Positions 35,780 through 47,161 of a stretch of 64,000 nt of DNA are shown one piece after another (position 1 is the first letter of the stretch; the number at the start of each line of letters is the position of its first letter). The notes beneath the pieces are model-generated. The model saw only the letters and a program-made list of their open reading frames with translations, was not told the origin of the DNA and made no database searches. The DNA is from Chelonoidis abingdonii (lineage: Eukaryota; Chordata; Testudines; Testudinidae), in assembly GCF_003597395.2 (NCBI RefSeq), contig NC_133772.1, forward strand, positions 140,789,998 to 140,853,997. Reading direction: 5' to 3'. The position numbers were made by a program, and so were the translations under genes.

Positions 35780-36035
35780 TATTGCAGCAGCACAACTGGG
35801 ACTCCAGTTGTCGACCAGGAGCCCATTGTGCTAGGCACTGCACAAACACAGAACAAAAAGTCAGTCCCATCCCCAAAGAGCAGATCCAAAATCTTTTTTA
35901 GAAATAAAACCAACCTGCAGGCATTATTCTGTCACTGCTAATAGTCCAGCTGTGCTCCACATGCGCACTCTAGAAGCACTGGAAGGCACAGCCCCTGTCC
36001 CAAAGAGCTAGAGTTAAAATAATAATAAAGAGTAG
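35780..36035 (-). repeat. L2/MIR-type 3' fragment, possibly two copies
   Basis: CCATTGTGCTAGGCACTGCAC with ACAAAAAGTCAGTCC and CCCCAAAGAGCAGATC is the reverse of a 3' segment common in amniote L2/MIR-type repeats. A second partial version (AGGCACAGCCCCTG, CCCAAAGAGCTAGAG) follows at 35985-36015. Confidence 0.5.
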
Positions 36036-36265
36036 GGAGAAAATAATTCTCCAATAAAGGGATCATGAAAAACGAACAATGTCTTGTTAGTTTGATTTTT
36101 CCCCCCAGTAATTTACCCCCACCCCCTTCAAAATAACACTGCTGGTTGGCTATTTTCCTGTGTGCACCACAGTAGAGGAAGGCTTTGAAAGCAGAACAAT
36201 CTCAAGCAGCAGAGAAAACAGACATTGTGGTGGGTCTCTTGTTTCTTCCCTGTCAAGAAGCTCAA

Positions 36266-36337
36266 GGGCTTGATCCAAAGCCCACTAAAGTCTACGGAAA
36301 GGCTCCCATTGACTCCAATGGACTTTGCATTAGCCCC
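36266..36337. repeat. Palindromic short repeat
   Basis: GGGCTTGATCCAAAGCCCAC at the left is mirrored on the opposite strand by GGGCTAATGCAAAGTCCATT at the right. I recall this palindrome as a frequent short repeat in reptile and bird DNA. Confidence 0.55.
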
Positions 36338-36714
36338 TAAAATACAAGTGAAAGAATTGAATTTAGGGAATGTAATTATCCTGACACCAGAAAGAAGTAT
36401 AAAGGAACCATTAACTGGATTGTGTTTAAAACTGAATCATATGGTTTTGGTTGCAACTTAAGAGGGGGGATGGAAACCTTGAGACTGTCTTTGAGCTCAG
36501 AAACACAATTTAAGTGGCATGAGGTCATGATGGGAAGTGACGAAGGAGTCCTGGGTCAGCATCCAGAACGGTTCACCTAATGCCACACACACTGAAGTGA
36601 TATAGCTACTCAGTCCCACAGCACTTAGCTATGAACTCCAGCATGCAACAGAGCATGGGGATGATGAGAATCCCCAATGCCGGAATTTTCTTCCCCTTTC
36701 TTATTCCTTCTATA

Positions 36715-36870
36715 AAGAACAGATTGAAAAAATGGAAGTTTCCTTCTTGTGAGAATTTCCAATATTTCAACGTTGTTTTTGTTATAGTTCAAATTGGAAC
36801 AAAAAGTTAAAACGCCTAAATTTATCATATGACAAAAACTTCATTTGAAAAATTTCACTTTGAGAAATGT
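36715..36870 (-). repeat. AT-rich repeat, host of retroposon copy B
   Basis: It contains GATTGAAAAAATGGAAG, AATTTCCAATATTTCAACG and AAAATTTCACTTTGAGAAA blocks. The last block continues after the insertion at 36871-37043, which shows that the retroposon landed within it. Confidence 0.5.
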
Positions 36871-37043
36871 TAAATCGCAAAGAGTCCTGTGGCACCTTAT
36901 AGACTAACAGATGTATTCGTTAGACGCGGGTATTCACCCACGAAAGCTCATGCTCCAATATGTCTGTTAGTCAATAAGGTGCCTCAGGTTTCTTTGCTGC
37001 TTTTACAGAACCAGACTAACACGGCTACCCCTCTGATACCTGA
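36871..37043 (+). mobile_element. Hairpin retroposon, copy B
   Basis: The left arm (GCAAAGAGTCCTGTGGCACC, continuing into TTATAGACTAACAGA) is the inverse of the right arm (TCTGTTAGTCAATAAGGTGC then TTTCTTTGCTGC). The tail is ACCAGACTAACACGGCTACC then CCTCTGATAC. Flanks CACTTTGAGAAATG (36856-36869) and CACTTGAGAAATG (37044-37056) are a target duplication with one base missing. The centre keeps GGGTATTCACCCACGAAAGC. Confidence 0.85.
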
Positions 37044-37096
37044 CACTTGAGAAATGCTGTAACTGTTCATTTCAGGTTGATATTAATCTCTACATA

Positions 37097-37258
37097 CACA
37101 GTGCCTCATGGGAGTTGTAGTTGGGATACCTCAGGTCCCCATTATCCCCAATGGGCCAGGTTACCCAGCCAGACTTCATATCCCATAATGCATCACAGTC
37201 TCTACCAGTAGCTGTATAATTGGAGTCCCTGGGCCACAGTGCATCATAGGAAATGTAG
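37097..37258. promoter_or_regulatory. Three ZNF143/THAP11-like sites
   Basis: Three stretches resemble the vertebrate ZNF143 (Staf) and THAP11 motif, ACTACAnnTCCCAnnATGC. They are 37101-37121 (minus: ACTACAACTCCCATGAGGC), 37173-37198 (plus: ACTTCATATCCCATAATGCA) and 37235-37258 (minus: CTACATTTCCTATGATGCAC). Spacing is about 60-70 bp. They may be true sites or parts of a repeat that carries the motif. No gene start is visible nearby. Confidence 0.4.
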
Positions 37259-37374
37259 GCTAGCTAAGTACACTTGCTTAGCAGGGATAATGGAGGCATG
37301 AGCTACCTGAACCACAGCTGCCACGATTCAATGCAGAAGCTCAGGTGGACACAGAGTCACACTGAACCACCCCA

Positions 37375-37525
37375 AAACAAGATGTTTCATTGCAATTTTC
37401 TCAATAAAAAAATTAAAAAATGGAGAAAAAAATCAACAAATTTACTGCTGAAAAAAGAGATTTTGCTGAAACCATGTTTTTTTATTTTAAAAAAATGTAG
37501 TGGAAAATTCCTGGCTAGCTGAACT
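37375..37525 (-). repeat. AT-rich repeat copy
   Basis: It contains ATGTTTCATTGCAATTTTC, GAGATTTTGCTGAAACCATG and TAGTGGAAAATTCCTGGC and ends in a weak version of the CCAGCT end. Confidence 0.4.
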
Positions 37526-38099
37526 TCTCTTCCTGTTCGTATACTAATGAAACTGCTCATGCTGGGGCGATAATAGCAATATTATCTACTGTCAATATTG
37601 TTACCAGTCTCTCTTTCAAGATAAACATAGTGATGCAACTATGCTCACAACGAATCTTTTACCAGGTCACAGATAAATCAACTTTTAAAACACCTATCCT
37701 ATAAAATGCTCACATTAGGTCCCAAGCTACTGTGATGCTAAATGAAAACCCTGCAGAGACAGGTATCTGCATAATCCTATCAATTCTCCACTGTAACACA
37801 TAACATCCACATGTAATTTCCATACAGAATGGACATATTTTACTTTGAGGATCCAGCTAGTGACTGCTGAAGAGAATATATTACGTTATTAGGCAAATTA
37901 ATCATGCCAATGAACCAAATTCATCATGCTGAGCTCACCATGTGACCGAAGATGAGTCAGTTAAGAAAATAGTGGCCACGTTTGCTACTTAGCAAGGGCC
38001 CAATCCTGCATTACTTGCATACCCTAAATTCCTACTAACACCAATAGGATTTTTGAACATGGATACAATAGAGAACTTGACCCGAAATCCCTGAAGGGT
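37526..38099. other. Unassigned sequence
   Basis: I recognise no gene or repeat. Confidence 0.4.
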
Positions 38100-38545
38100 A
38101 TAGTTGTGTTTATTTTAGATAAAATGTGGTTTACAGGGTGCTTATGCATAGGGAAGCATGCTGTGGCTCACCGACCTAGGAACATTCTGGAGAAGGCCAA
38201 GGGGAGGGGTGTGAGCTCAGCATGTGGACTGGAGCCTATGAGCATGTGATAAACAAACCCATATATGGGTTTGTTTAACTCTGATTGGTTAGAGGGTCAT
38301 GCTATGTAAGTTGTTATATAACTTGTTATATAAGCACCATGTGCTATAAAGTAGCAAGGGGAGGGGCTCCTTGCTGGAGGGACTCTGCCTAAGTCTTTGT
38401 ACCAGGGGCTCTCTTTGTGGACATGTTGAATAAAGCTTTATTGAATTGAAGTGAATTGAATTGAATTGAATCACATTGGATCAAAGTCCCATGATTTCTA
38501 CCCAGCATCAGACTCACTGGGAACCACCCTATCCCAACACCCCTG
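38100..38545 (+). mobile_element. Probable solo LTR
   Basis: There is a TATATAA box (about 38325), a run of purine-rich sequence, AATAAA (38429-38434) and a likely 3' end CCTATCCCAACA near 38539. The order fits an LTR on the plus strand. A 6-bp match CCCTGA occurs before 38093 and after 38539, but the ends would not be TG...CA, so boundaries are not settled. Confidence 0.45.
38439..38471 (+). repeat. ATTGA microsatellite
   Basis: Repeats of ATTGA with one interruption (AAGTGA) lie just after the AATAAA signal of the LTR-like element. Confidence 0.85.
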
Positions 38546-38760
38546 ATGCAGTTCACTTGAAATGTAGGCCCAGATCACTGATGGTAGCTCAGGAGTGCAC
38601 AGCACAGCTCAGAGGAGGAGTGCAGGCATGCAGAGATGATTCTAAATCCCAGGATATTTGGGATCCCCCAAGTAAGGTGCTGTAATGTATAACAGCAAAA
38701 AGAGGTCAATCGCATGGCCAGAATTACCAGAGCATCTTTCCCAGCCATTCCCCCTATATT

Positions 38761-39014
38761 CACAGGCAATGGTTTTGTTATTTGCCAGGGGGTGATCGAG
38801 CCCCGCTCTGCCCCAGGCCACGCCAGAGCCCCACCTCTTCCCACCCTCTCCCCCGAGCGCCTCCTGCATGCCGCTGAACAGCTGATTGCTGTGGGTGGGA
38901 AGCACTGGGGGGTAGGGTGAGCTGATCTGTGGGGCTGCTGGTGGGTGATGAGCACCCATGATTGTTTTCCTGGGGGTGCTCCAGAGTGGAGCCTCCATGG
39001 AGTCGGCACCTATG
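38761..39014 (-). mobile_element. hAT-like MITE (CATAGGTGCCGACT family)
   Basis: On the minus strand it starts CATAGGTGCCGACTCCATGG and ends GGCAAATAACAAAACCATTG then CCTGTG. I recognise it from memory as a turtle family with similar inverted ends. Flanks CCTATATT (38753-38760) and CCTACACT (39015-39022) are an 8-bp duplication with two T/C differences. It is 254 bp long. The overlapping 131- and 144-codon frames are not genes. Confidence 0.75.
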
Positions 39015-39022
39015 CCTACACT

Positions 39023-39349
39023 TGCAGCTGGGAACAAAGGTAACTTAGGGGACTAATTCTGCACCACCTGCCTCTTGGGTGATCCTCCCATGACTGTCTA
39101 CATCAGCTCTAAGGCAGATCTGCCTGGGAGGTACAGCATAAAGCAGACACAGCTAGCCGTGTGCCTGGACCATGGATCTGAGTCTCTATGAAACACAAAT
39201 TTAAGGCACTTTCTATGATCACATCCTGGATTCTAGAAATTCATTGCTTGATATTTTGATGCTAGTTATCATTGACATTTTAAAGAAGCTTGTCATGGGC
39301 TGTACAAACCTCATATTGAACAACAAGGGGCTAAGGAACTGCTCTGGGT
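39023..39349. other. Unassigned sequence
   Basis: No gene or named repeat. Confidence 0.4.
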
Positions 39350-39890
39350 TCAGCCAACCCTGCCCCGCCACACCTGTAGCAAAGGCACCACTAGCAGGAA
39401 GAGTTGAAAGGCAGGGGAGCAGCTCATTCGGGGCAGACCAGGGAGGAGAGCAGACCTGCTACCGGCAGCTCCACAGAGACAAGTGGAGGGAAGACAGAAT
39501 CTCTCCCTACACAACTGCTCCAGGGTCCCTCCCTGAGGCAAGGCAGGGCCTGCTGCAGAGACAGCCTGAGAGGGAAGCACTCCCTCCCCTAGGAGCTCTG
39601 GACTGGATTGATCCCCTTTAGTTTCGTTTGGACTCCCCGGTGGGGGAAAGCCTTGGACTGAGCTGCCCGGGGGGCTGGACCGTACCCCGGGAGGAGGCAG
39701 CTGCTGCCTGAAAGGGAAGAACGACCTCCCTACATGCAGCCGCCAGGAGGTGCCTTGTGGTGAGCAGACACCCCTCACATTGCCTTACCCAGACGGTGAC
39801 CATGGGACAGTCCAGGGACGTAGTAGAAAGTGGCCCAGGGAGGGTCGCTTTATGCCCCCCTGGCACGCAGAGCACTGATAGCCCTCTAAG
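39350..39890. repeat. GC-rich repeat of uncertain class
   Basis: This is a sharp GC-rich block with stretches such as CTGCCCGGGGGGCTGGACCG and GGTGAGCAGACACCC. It resembles LTR or internal regions of reptile retroelements in style only. The 142-codon minus-strand frame at 39350-39778 has no domain. Confidence 0.35.
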
Positions 39891-40010
39891 GACATAGGCT
39901 CCCCTACCAACAAGCCCTTCTGCATGTCACTGGCCTAAGTCATAACCACTAGGCAGCGCTCCCCTACCAACCACTACTGCATGAGGACTGTCACAAAGCC
40001 ATAGGGCTAG
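39891..40010. repeat. Short imperfect duplication, MIR-like
   Basis: GGCTCCCCTACCAACAAGCC...CTGCATG and CGCTCCCCTACCAACCAC...CTGCATG are imperfect copies about 60 bp apart. CATAACCACTAGGC between them resembles the MIR/L2 head. Confidence 0.45.
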
Positions 40011-40329
40011 TCTCTAGTGATTCATGTTTTACAGTCACATTTAGCACGAACCAAGTTAATTGTATTTCTCCTAACAAATGCATAACTATGCCCTGGCTAA
40101 GTCAAATGCAGATTAATAGAACAGGTGACTAATGAAATTCTCAGCTTGGCTTGTAACCTTTGTCACCCATTTCTCCAACAACAGGGAGCAATAAAGCTGT
40201 ACAGTCAATTCTCAAACAAAGCAGATCCCTATTTCTGCTTGTAACCTTCACTGCAATTATCTTTTAAGCATGCCCTTTCACTTTTTTCTTAATCTGGAAT
40301 ATGCACTCTTCATTATTCCGCATTTTTTT

Positions 40330-41252
40330 CAAATAGGTGGCAGAATGTATAAAAATTCCCCCACAGTCCTAACTGCACCAAAGGCCTGGAAGGTCAAATG
40401 CTTTGAGATTTAAACACAACATTCTAACACTATATCCTGCTCCTGGGAGTAGTCCACTGTCTTTTGAACGTATGGAATCCAAGCTTTAATTTATCTGTAG
40501 AATCAAAGCATTCCAAATTCGGAACAGACATCTTAATACACTGACTGTGTTAAACATTTTTATGCTTATTTTTCAGACTCTTATGAATGTCTCTGCTTAT
40601 CATGTGAGAAAGATTATTAGCAGTTATCTCAGTATGCAACACAGAAAATTGCGTCAGTGTGTTGTGGTGAAAATCTAATGGCTATAAAGTAGTTTGAAGC
40701 TTGTTCAACTATATTTGTGATGAAGATGAAGTTTTAGTTCAATGTTTTAACACAGTACACAGGGTGCTGCTTATAAAGTGTATAAAAGATACGGCAGTTA
40801 AATAATATATTCAATTATCAGGTCATAAATAACAGCAAAAGTTACTTTCATCTTACAACCCCTTATTACTCATTACAGGAAATCTCATACGAGAATTTTA
40901 CTTTCACTCTAGTGCCCTCTTGTGGACACAAGTCTCTCTCTTTCAGACTTGCTCGTGTATGATTCACAATATACTTTTATTATGATTTCCATTATTTTTA
41001 TGCTCAAGCAGGAATAGTGCATTATTTAATTGTATTAGCTATAGGAATTGCATAGGCATTGCCAGTGACTTAATACACATCTCTGCTGCTCACCCCAGGT
41101 GGCACAGAGGGAAACTACAACAATTTAATTAATTTATTTGAAAATCAATATTTGTGGAAATTGGCCTTATCAGCCTGTGAGTGTCCATCTCTCTCTGCCC
41201 TCCTCCCCCTGTAATCACAGTCAATATCTTTCCATGAGCAGTAGGTGGCAAT
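40330..41252. promoter_or_regulatory. Cluster of CTCF-like matches
   Basis: Against the CTCF core CCASYAGRKGGCRS, 40911-40925 on the minus strand (CCACAAGAGGGCAC) matches 13 of 14 positions. The plus-strand sites near 40330 (CAAATAGGTGGCAG), 41094 (ACCCCAGGTGGCAC) and 41238 (GCAGTAGGTGGCAA) match 12 of 14. All are by eye. Confidence 0.3.
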
Positions 41253-41335
41253 CAGACTTACTGTGCTTTCTGCACCCCGCCCCTGAAAGATGGCAGCTGT
41301 CCAGTGCATGGCCACTTCAACTAAACCAAGCCGCA

Positions 41336-41349
41336 GTTACTAAGGTAAC
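41336..41349. promoter_or_regulatory. RFX X-box-like site
   Basis: GTTACTAAGGTAAC is a near-perfect inverted repeat that fits the X-box GTTRCCNNGGYAAC except for one base. RFX factors bind such sites in promoters and enhancers. A YY1-like AAGATGGCAGC lies about 50 bp upstream. Confidence 0.4.
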
Positions 41350-41689
41350 CAGGTGCATGCGGAAGGGAGCAGCCATGTTTATCCATTTTTTCATATGCAG
41401 GCTGCCAGAGCAATGCAGCAAAACGGTCTGCCCGAAAAGACACTGATATTTATGAAGAATCTATAGAAACTTTGTCAGCTGTGCTTTATCAAAATACTTT
41501 CCTGCCTTTTGAAGCTATGTCATCCTTTGACAGGGAAGGATTTGCCTTTAGTGTCAGTTACAGTTATTTCCACCCCTCTCCCCCGCCCCCTGTTAAATTA
41601 ATGCGTGACTATTTTTGCTCCTTACTGTATAATTGCCAAGCCATGAGAACTGGAGCCATTCTTCCTGGTCTTATGACACAGGAGAGCTC

Positions 41690-41985
41690 CCCACCCACAA
41701 AAGAGAGGAAAAAAGTTTTCAATGAGAAATGGTTTTGCAAAGGAGACAAACCAAAAATTTTAGTTTTCTTTGTATTTTTTGTTTGTTTATTTTTACAATG
41801 AAATGAATCAAAATCGAACTGTTGAGGAAAAAGAGAACGAGGGGAAGCCTGGACCCCTCCCAAAAATCAAACACTGAAATGGAAGTGTCCAGTTTCATCA
41901 AAATATTGCACAAAACAATAAAAAAGTGTGAAATATTTTTCAGAAAATACTCACCATTTTTGACCAGCCTTAGTGCCCATGCTCA
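41690..41985 (-). repeat. AT-rich GACCAGC-ending repeat copy
   Basis: It has GTTTTCAATGAGAAATGG, CCAAAAATTTTAGTTTTC and AGTTTCATCAAAATATTG blocks and ends TTTTTGACCAGCCTTAGT, matching the orientation of the copies at 42388 and 54000. Confidence 0.5.
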
Positions 41986-42159
41986 GCTAAGCAAGACCTA
42001 CGCCACTCAGGTCTCATGGTTATTCATCTCAGGACGGAAACGCACACACGCCTGCTAGCCTAGAACAAACCCTTTATGGGTTATCATAGCTGAACATCTG
42101 ATCTGAGTAGAGCTGACCAGACAATAGGGGAAGGGGGAAATCATGAAAAACTTCAAGGG

Positions 42160-42386
42160 CATTTTAGTTCTCGAACTGGGGGTTGGGACCCCTCAGGGGG
42201 TCACGAGGTTATTACATGGGGGGAGCATGAGATGTCAGCCTCCACCGCAAACCCAGCTTTGCATCCAGTATTTATAATGGTGTTAAATATATAAAAAGTT
42301 TTTTTTTTAATTTATAAGGGCGGGTCACACTCAGAGCCTAGCTATGTGAAAGGGGACACTAGTACAAAAGTTTGAGAGCCACTATC
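42160..42386 (+). mobile_element. hAT-like MITE (TTCTCAAACT ends)
   Basis: The left end TAGTTCTCGAACTGGGGG and the right end AAGTTTGAGAGCCACTA are inverted repeats of the form found in hAT families. The body has GGGACCCCTCAGGGGGTCAC and TTTATAATGGTGTTAAATAT. I recall it as a common turtle repeat. A clear 8-bp duplication is not visible. Confidence 0.75.
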
Positions 42387-42387
42387 C

Positions 42388-42705
42388 TAGGTTTTGAAAA
42401 GGAACAATATTCAATTACTCAAAATTTTTCCCTGCAAATGTTTGACCATGAAAATAATCAATTTTCAGTTCTCTTCCCTTGTTCCCCCTCCCACCTCCTT
42501 TTGCCACTGAAAATGGAAGGGCAAAAGGGGAAGGTAAAAGAAACAAAATTAACTTCTTAATTTCAGGTTTGACAAAACCTGCAACTGACACAATCCAAAA
42601 AGAAAAGGAAAATTTCCGCTTTCTAAGGTGAAATTTTCTGATATTTTTTTTTAAATTAAACAGTATTTTTCATTAAAAAAAATCTTTGACCAGCTCTAAT
42701 TATAA
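42388..42705 (-). repeat. AT-rich GACCAGCTCT-ending repeat copy
   Basis: The right end is ATCTTTGACCAGCTCTAATT, the complement of the start seen at 22996. TCAAAATTTTTCCCTGC and GAAATTTTCTGATATTTTT blocks fill the body. The adjoining hAT-like MITE lies at its left edge. Confidence 0.55.
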
Positions 42706-43824
42706 GAATATATTGTGCATAGGCCAGTTTAACCACTGTAACAGAACTAAAGTATTCTTTTGTGATAACATCCCCAACTGTTATGCTGACAGTCAAATGC
42801 CACCGTTTAGACCAACACAAAGGAAAAAGCAGCATTAATGCATAAGTTATCATGGAATCGCACATTATTTTTACACCTGAAGTGAGCATTGAACTAATAC
42901 AATGACTGAAATGTCAGTGCACTTGGGAGATAAGTGCATCCACATTTCAAAGAGGCCTTGACCAGTGTTTTCCTCATTCATCACCAAATACCAGACTATT
43001 TATAAGGGAGCAAGACCAAAGAGGGCAGGGTGAGACCCTGGTGCCTGGTTAAAGTAGCATAACTCCATTCAAACGAGAGCCAAAGGACATGGAAAGGACC
43101 AACTTGTCTTGGGAGCCAGAGCAGAGCATGTGAGTGCTGGTACCTGGGGACCCAGCACCAGGGTGATAGTGGCCAATGCACTGGGGATCAGGATAACTCT
43201 CTTTAACACCATAGACATTTAAGCACATGCCTTCTGGCTTGGCTGTGGCATAGTAGACCCCTGGGTATTAAGTTCTTGCACATGATATAAATGCACTAGT
43301 TTGGGGCCAAATGTAACTTGGACCACAGAAAGGAATATGCTACCACAGCGATGGTGGCAATTATTCTTGAAAATCAGGATGCCAGGGATGTTCGGATAGA
43401 GAGAAACATGTGAGGGATGATGATATCACTCCTACTGTTGCACAAAATGACTGAAAATTAAATGAAAAATGCTCTTCATTCTATCATGCCCCATCCAGAA
43501 ATATAGCTTTAATAGTGAGATAGAATTGAAGCCACTTTTTAGGGGCACCTATTGTATGGTATGTATACAGGTATATTTTGTATAATCATCTGTATATCGA
43601 TACACAACTCAGACAACATTATATTAAAATACCCAGTAAGATAAGTAATGCAACTAGAAATAATGATATACTGTGCAATTCAGCACCCTGGACAGCATCC
43701 ATTCAACAATTACCTGCTGTTTATTAAACAAGTCTAACTAAAGTATCTTCTGAATTAAACATATAGGACTTGGATCAAATTGTGAAAAAAAGGTGACCCC
43801 AGATCTATGTACACAAATCTACTC
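42706..43824. other. Unassigned sequence
   Basis: I see no gene or named repeat. Confidence 0.4.
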
Positions 43825-44345
43825 ATAGATCTTCAGGCCAGAAGAGACCATTATGATCCTCTAGTCTGACCTGTCTAGCACAGGCCAGAGAATTGCACAC
43901 TGGGAGTCCCACCTCAAGCCCATAGCTTCTGGCCGAGCTAGAGCGATTTTAGAAATGTGTGTGGTCTTGATCTAAAGACTTCAAATGAAGGAGAATCCAT
44001 CAAAATCCCAGTTACACTTTTATAATATTGAATTCCCCTCACTGCTAAAATGGTGTTTTATTTCTTGTCTGAATTGGTCTAGCTTCAGCTTCCAGACCCT
44101 GGATCTTGCTTTGACTTTTTCTGCTATACTGAAGAGCCGTCTATTATCAGAAATCATTTCCCCAAGCAGGAATTTGTAGAAAGTGATTGACTCATCTCTT
44201 GTCTTGGTTAAACTTACTAGACTGAGTTTGTTTTGCCTCTCACTGAAAGGCAAGTTTTCCAGATCTCAATCATTCTTGTCCCTCTTCTGTGAATCCTTTC
44301 CATTGGTCACCATCCTTTTTAGAGGTCATGCATGAGAACAGGACA
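43825..44345 (-). mobile_element. CR1 LINE 3' fragment
   Basis: TTCAGGCCAGAAGAGACCATTA, CTAGTCTGACCTG and CACAGGCCAGAGAATTGCAC give the 3' end. Further right, TTGGTCTAGCTTCAGCTTCC and GGTCACCATCC follow the CR1 C-terminal coding order, all on the minus strand. It is a decayed, truncated copy. Confidence 0.8.
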
Positions 44346-47161
44346 CAGCATGCAAAATTACAGTTACAACATATTTGGGCAATTTTACACAAAAACCCAA
44401 AAACAGTGCTGTGTCCGACACCTTTTGCACAATGTTGTCACATTTGTACATGCAGATATGCATCATGCCAAATGCTAGTAATGCTGTTTTCAGACAATCT
44501 GAAAAATAATCAGTTGAAAATAGCTCTATCCTTTTTCATATAATGGACTCCAAAATGTAACAGGCCACAGGAAAAATATGACTGCCTTAAATCCAGACCC
44601 TAGATATAATTTTGAGTCCACAGTGGTATATCAAGGTCTGATTCCTCTGCTTTGGGGTAAAAGGAATGACAGGTTCCAAGCAGGAATAAGCTATTTGCAA
44701 ACATGAGGCATCTACTAATGTGATTCTCCAAGAGGCGCTTTGACTTCATGACCATTTCTGGGTGCAATGAAGGGTGTTGATTAGCTCCTATAATGCCCTA
44801 TCTTGTTTGAGTCCAGGGTACCTAAGAGACCACTTGTAACCCTATACACATCATGGCAGATCTAATAAGATTTACTAACTGTTCCCATCACCCAATGATA
44901 AATAGCGGCAGTATTCATTGGTTGTACAGAACTCCTCAGCAGCCAATAGTTTTTCAACAGATACGCATAGAAAGATCACAGTATCCCAAACATCTCTTTC
45001 CATCATTGATGTTGATAACTTAATTCTCATGGATGGTGCCAATGACCAGATGCATCTCCAACATTACTGTCTATTTTCACCTCTTTAGCCTTTTGCCATC
45101 TTTTATTGACAGAAAAGCACAAAGATGTTTTAAATGTCTCCACTCATATTGACTAAAGCTTCAAACTGAGTTATTCGAAAGCTGAAAGCAGTTCAGGGAA
45201 CATATAAAATTCATTCAGATGTATTGCTTGCTTGTCCATTAAAAGGGAGCTGAAAAGGTAGAAATATTACACTACGAGTATATTCTTCTCCAGTACAGTA
45301 TGTGCTGAATCCAGCAGCCAACCTTGTGGCCTGATCGTAGAAGATGCTCGTGACCAAAACATAGGAACTTTCACCAGATTCCAGCCTGCGCCAACACAGG
45401 TCATTTGTGAGCCCCAGTCATGCAATCAGTACTCCTAGTCCAGAGCCCTACATCTGTACCAAGACCCACTGGACAGATACACAGCTGGAACCCTCCACCT
45501 ATTTCCAGCCCCACTGATGCTATATAGAGGCACTGAAGTATGTAGCAGTAAATCCAATAACAAGAGCAGGGCTTTGGCTCTCTACTTCCCTCCAATACCA
45601 TCTGGGATAAAGCAGCTATGGAAAAACCTGAACCAAATGAAAGCCCCAATCCTGCAAAGACCTGTTTAACTCTATGCACTCTGAATCCTTCCAGTTAAGT
45701 CAACTGAAGTCAGTGTAACTACCTGTGAAATGTTAAGCACCCAATACTGACCTGCAGAGGATCAGACTTATGTTGGGAAATGTAGGGTTTAATTTTATTT
45801 CTCTTTAGAGTCTTCAAAAACTTGTGAGATTACAATCAAATATGGAAAATACAAATTAAAGTTGTCTTTGTTATGCTGGGACAACACTCACTCTTAGAGG
45901 CAAACTGGTTTTCAAAAAAAGCAATTTATTAAACAAAAGTAGGATCAAGCTAGGATTTAATGCTAAGGTACTGCTGTGACTGTTAGCCAGCCAGGATGCA
46001 ATGTTTCCAAATGCGGTTTCATTAATTCAGAGTTTAAAGGCATGTGAGTCAGCTAAAGTAATAATTTAAATACTACCGTTTCACAGAACCATTGAATTCA
46101 AGGCTATCAGTACCTTTTATGCACATTAACTCAATGGGCAGGATCTGATCTCACATCTATAGATGGCAGGACTCACCCCCTTGAGATCAGTGGAGTTACA
46201 ACCATTTACATGACATCAGAATCCGTGCCATGCAGCAGCACAAGTTGCCACTCAGAAATATTGCAAGCCCCTATTCTCGTGGCTAGCTGCCATCAACTTA
46301 TACCTACAAAATATCACAACCGACTGTTATGGGCACTCACTGACTCCTTGTCCCACTGTGTTGTCTGCTCCCCTCAGATGACCACAGAGTAGAACATCCA
46401 CACGCTGGACATATTACAAGATTTTCCTCACCTAGCCCTCTGTCCAGTCTTTCCAAACACTGAAAACTCCATTTTCGTTACTGAATTTTGCTCCTTTCTA
46501 GAGATAAAGCTTTGGGACTCCCAGGCTGCATAGTGATTTGGGTATTTTCATTTCAGGATTTAACTTTTCAACTATACACCGCCATAGTATTATCTGAACC
46601 TGTGTTATCCCTTCTCTTCGCCCTCTGTATACAGGGAACACATAACAGTGTGACATTAGCATACATGAATTTGGGATTACTCCTGAGTCAGGGCTTCATT
46701 TACACGTGACAGGTTAAACCACCACCAAATCTGGCTGTTCCAAACAAGTGTCAATTAAACCTTATTTTAAAGAAAATCCTCATAGAAAAGTCCTAGAGAA
46801 CACAAAACATGAGAAGTGTGCCATGTGTGTTTGGATGATCATGTAGATTTCCTTGCTACAATATTAGAGATAACGGTTAAAAACAGGGCTTAAATTCTTA
46901 TAGAGTATTTCCTGGAGCACCCTTCCCCTCCCTTCCCTTCCCTAACATGCTAGAAAAATTCCAGGGGGGGTTGAAAATATTTCCCGAAGCTCTGCTCTGG
47001 ACAGCTCCAGCTGAATTTAAGTGCTGCTTAAAAAGACCTGCAGAAAGTATCTCCTTCCTTATTCAAGTCTATAGGGCTTCAGGGTAAAGTTAGAGAACTA
47101 CCGGAGACCTGTAGAATCCTAGTGATTAATAGTGTTAGGGGGCCAGTGCAGCAGTCCATCT
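44346..47161. other. Mostly unassigned, two weak repeats
   Basis: No gene is seen. The part at 45645-45775 (CCAATCCTGCAAAGACCTG, AAGTCAACTGAAGTCAGTG) and the part at 46135-46215 (GGATCTGATCTCAC, ATCAGTGGAGTTACA) look like decayed copies of short amniote repeats built around GAAGTCAATGG-type palindromes. Confidence 0.4.

Larger units (their letters stand above)
40011..41689. other. Probably unique sequence
   Basis: I recognise no repeats in most of this interval and no gene. It contains the CTCF-like and RFX-like matches listed separately. Confidence 0.4.

Noticed and set aside
38094..38545. Exact LTR boundaries with duplication CCCTGA
   Set aside because: The 6-bp match would give ends that are not TG...CA, so I kept only approximate limits.
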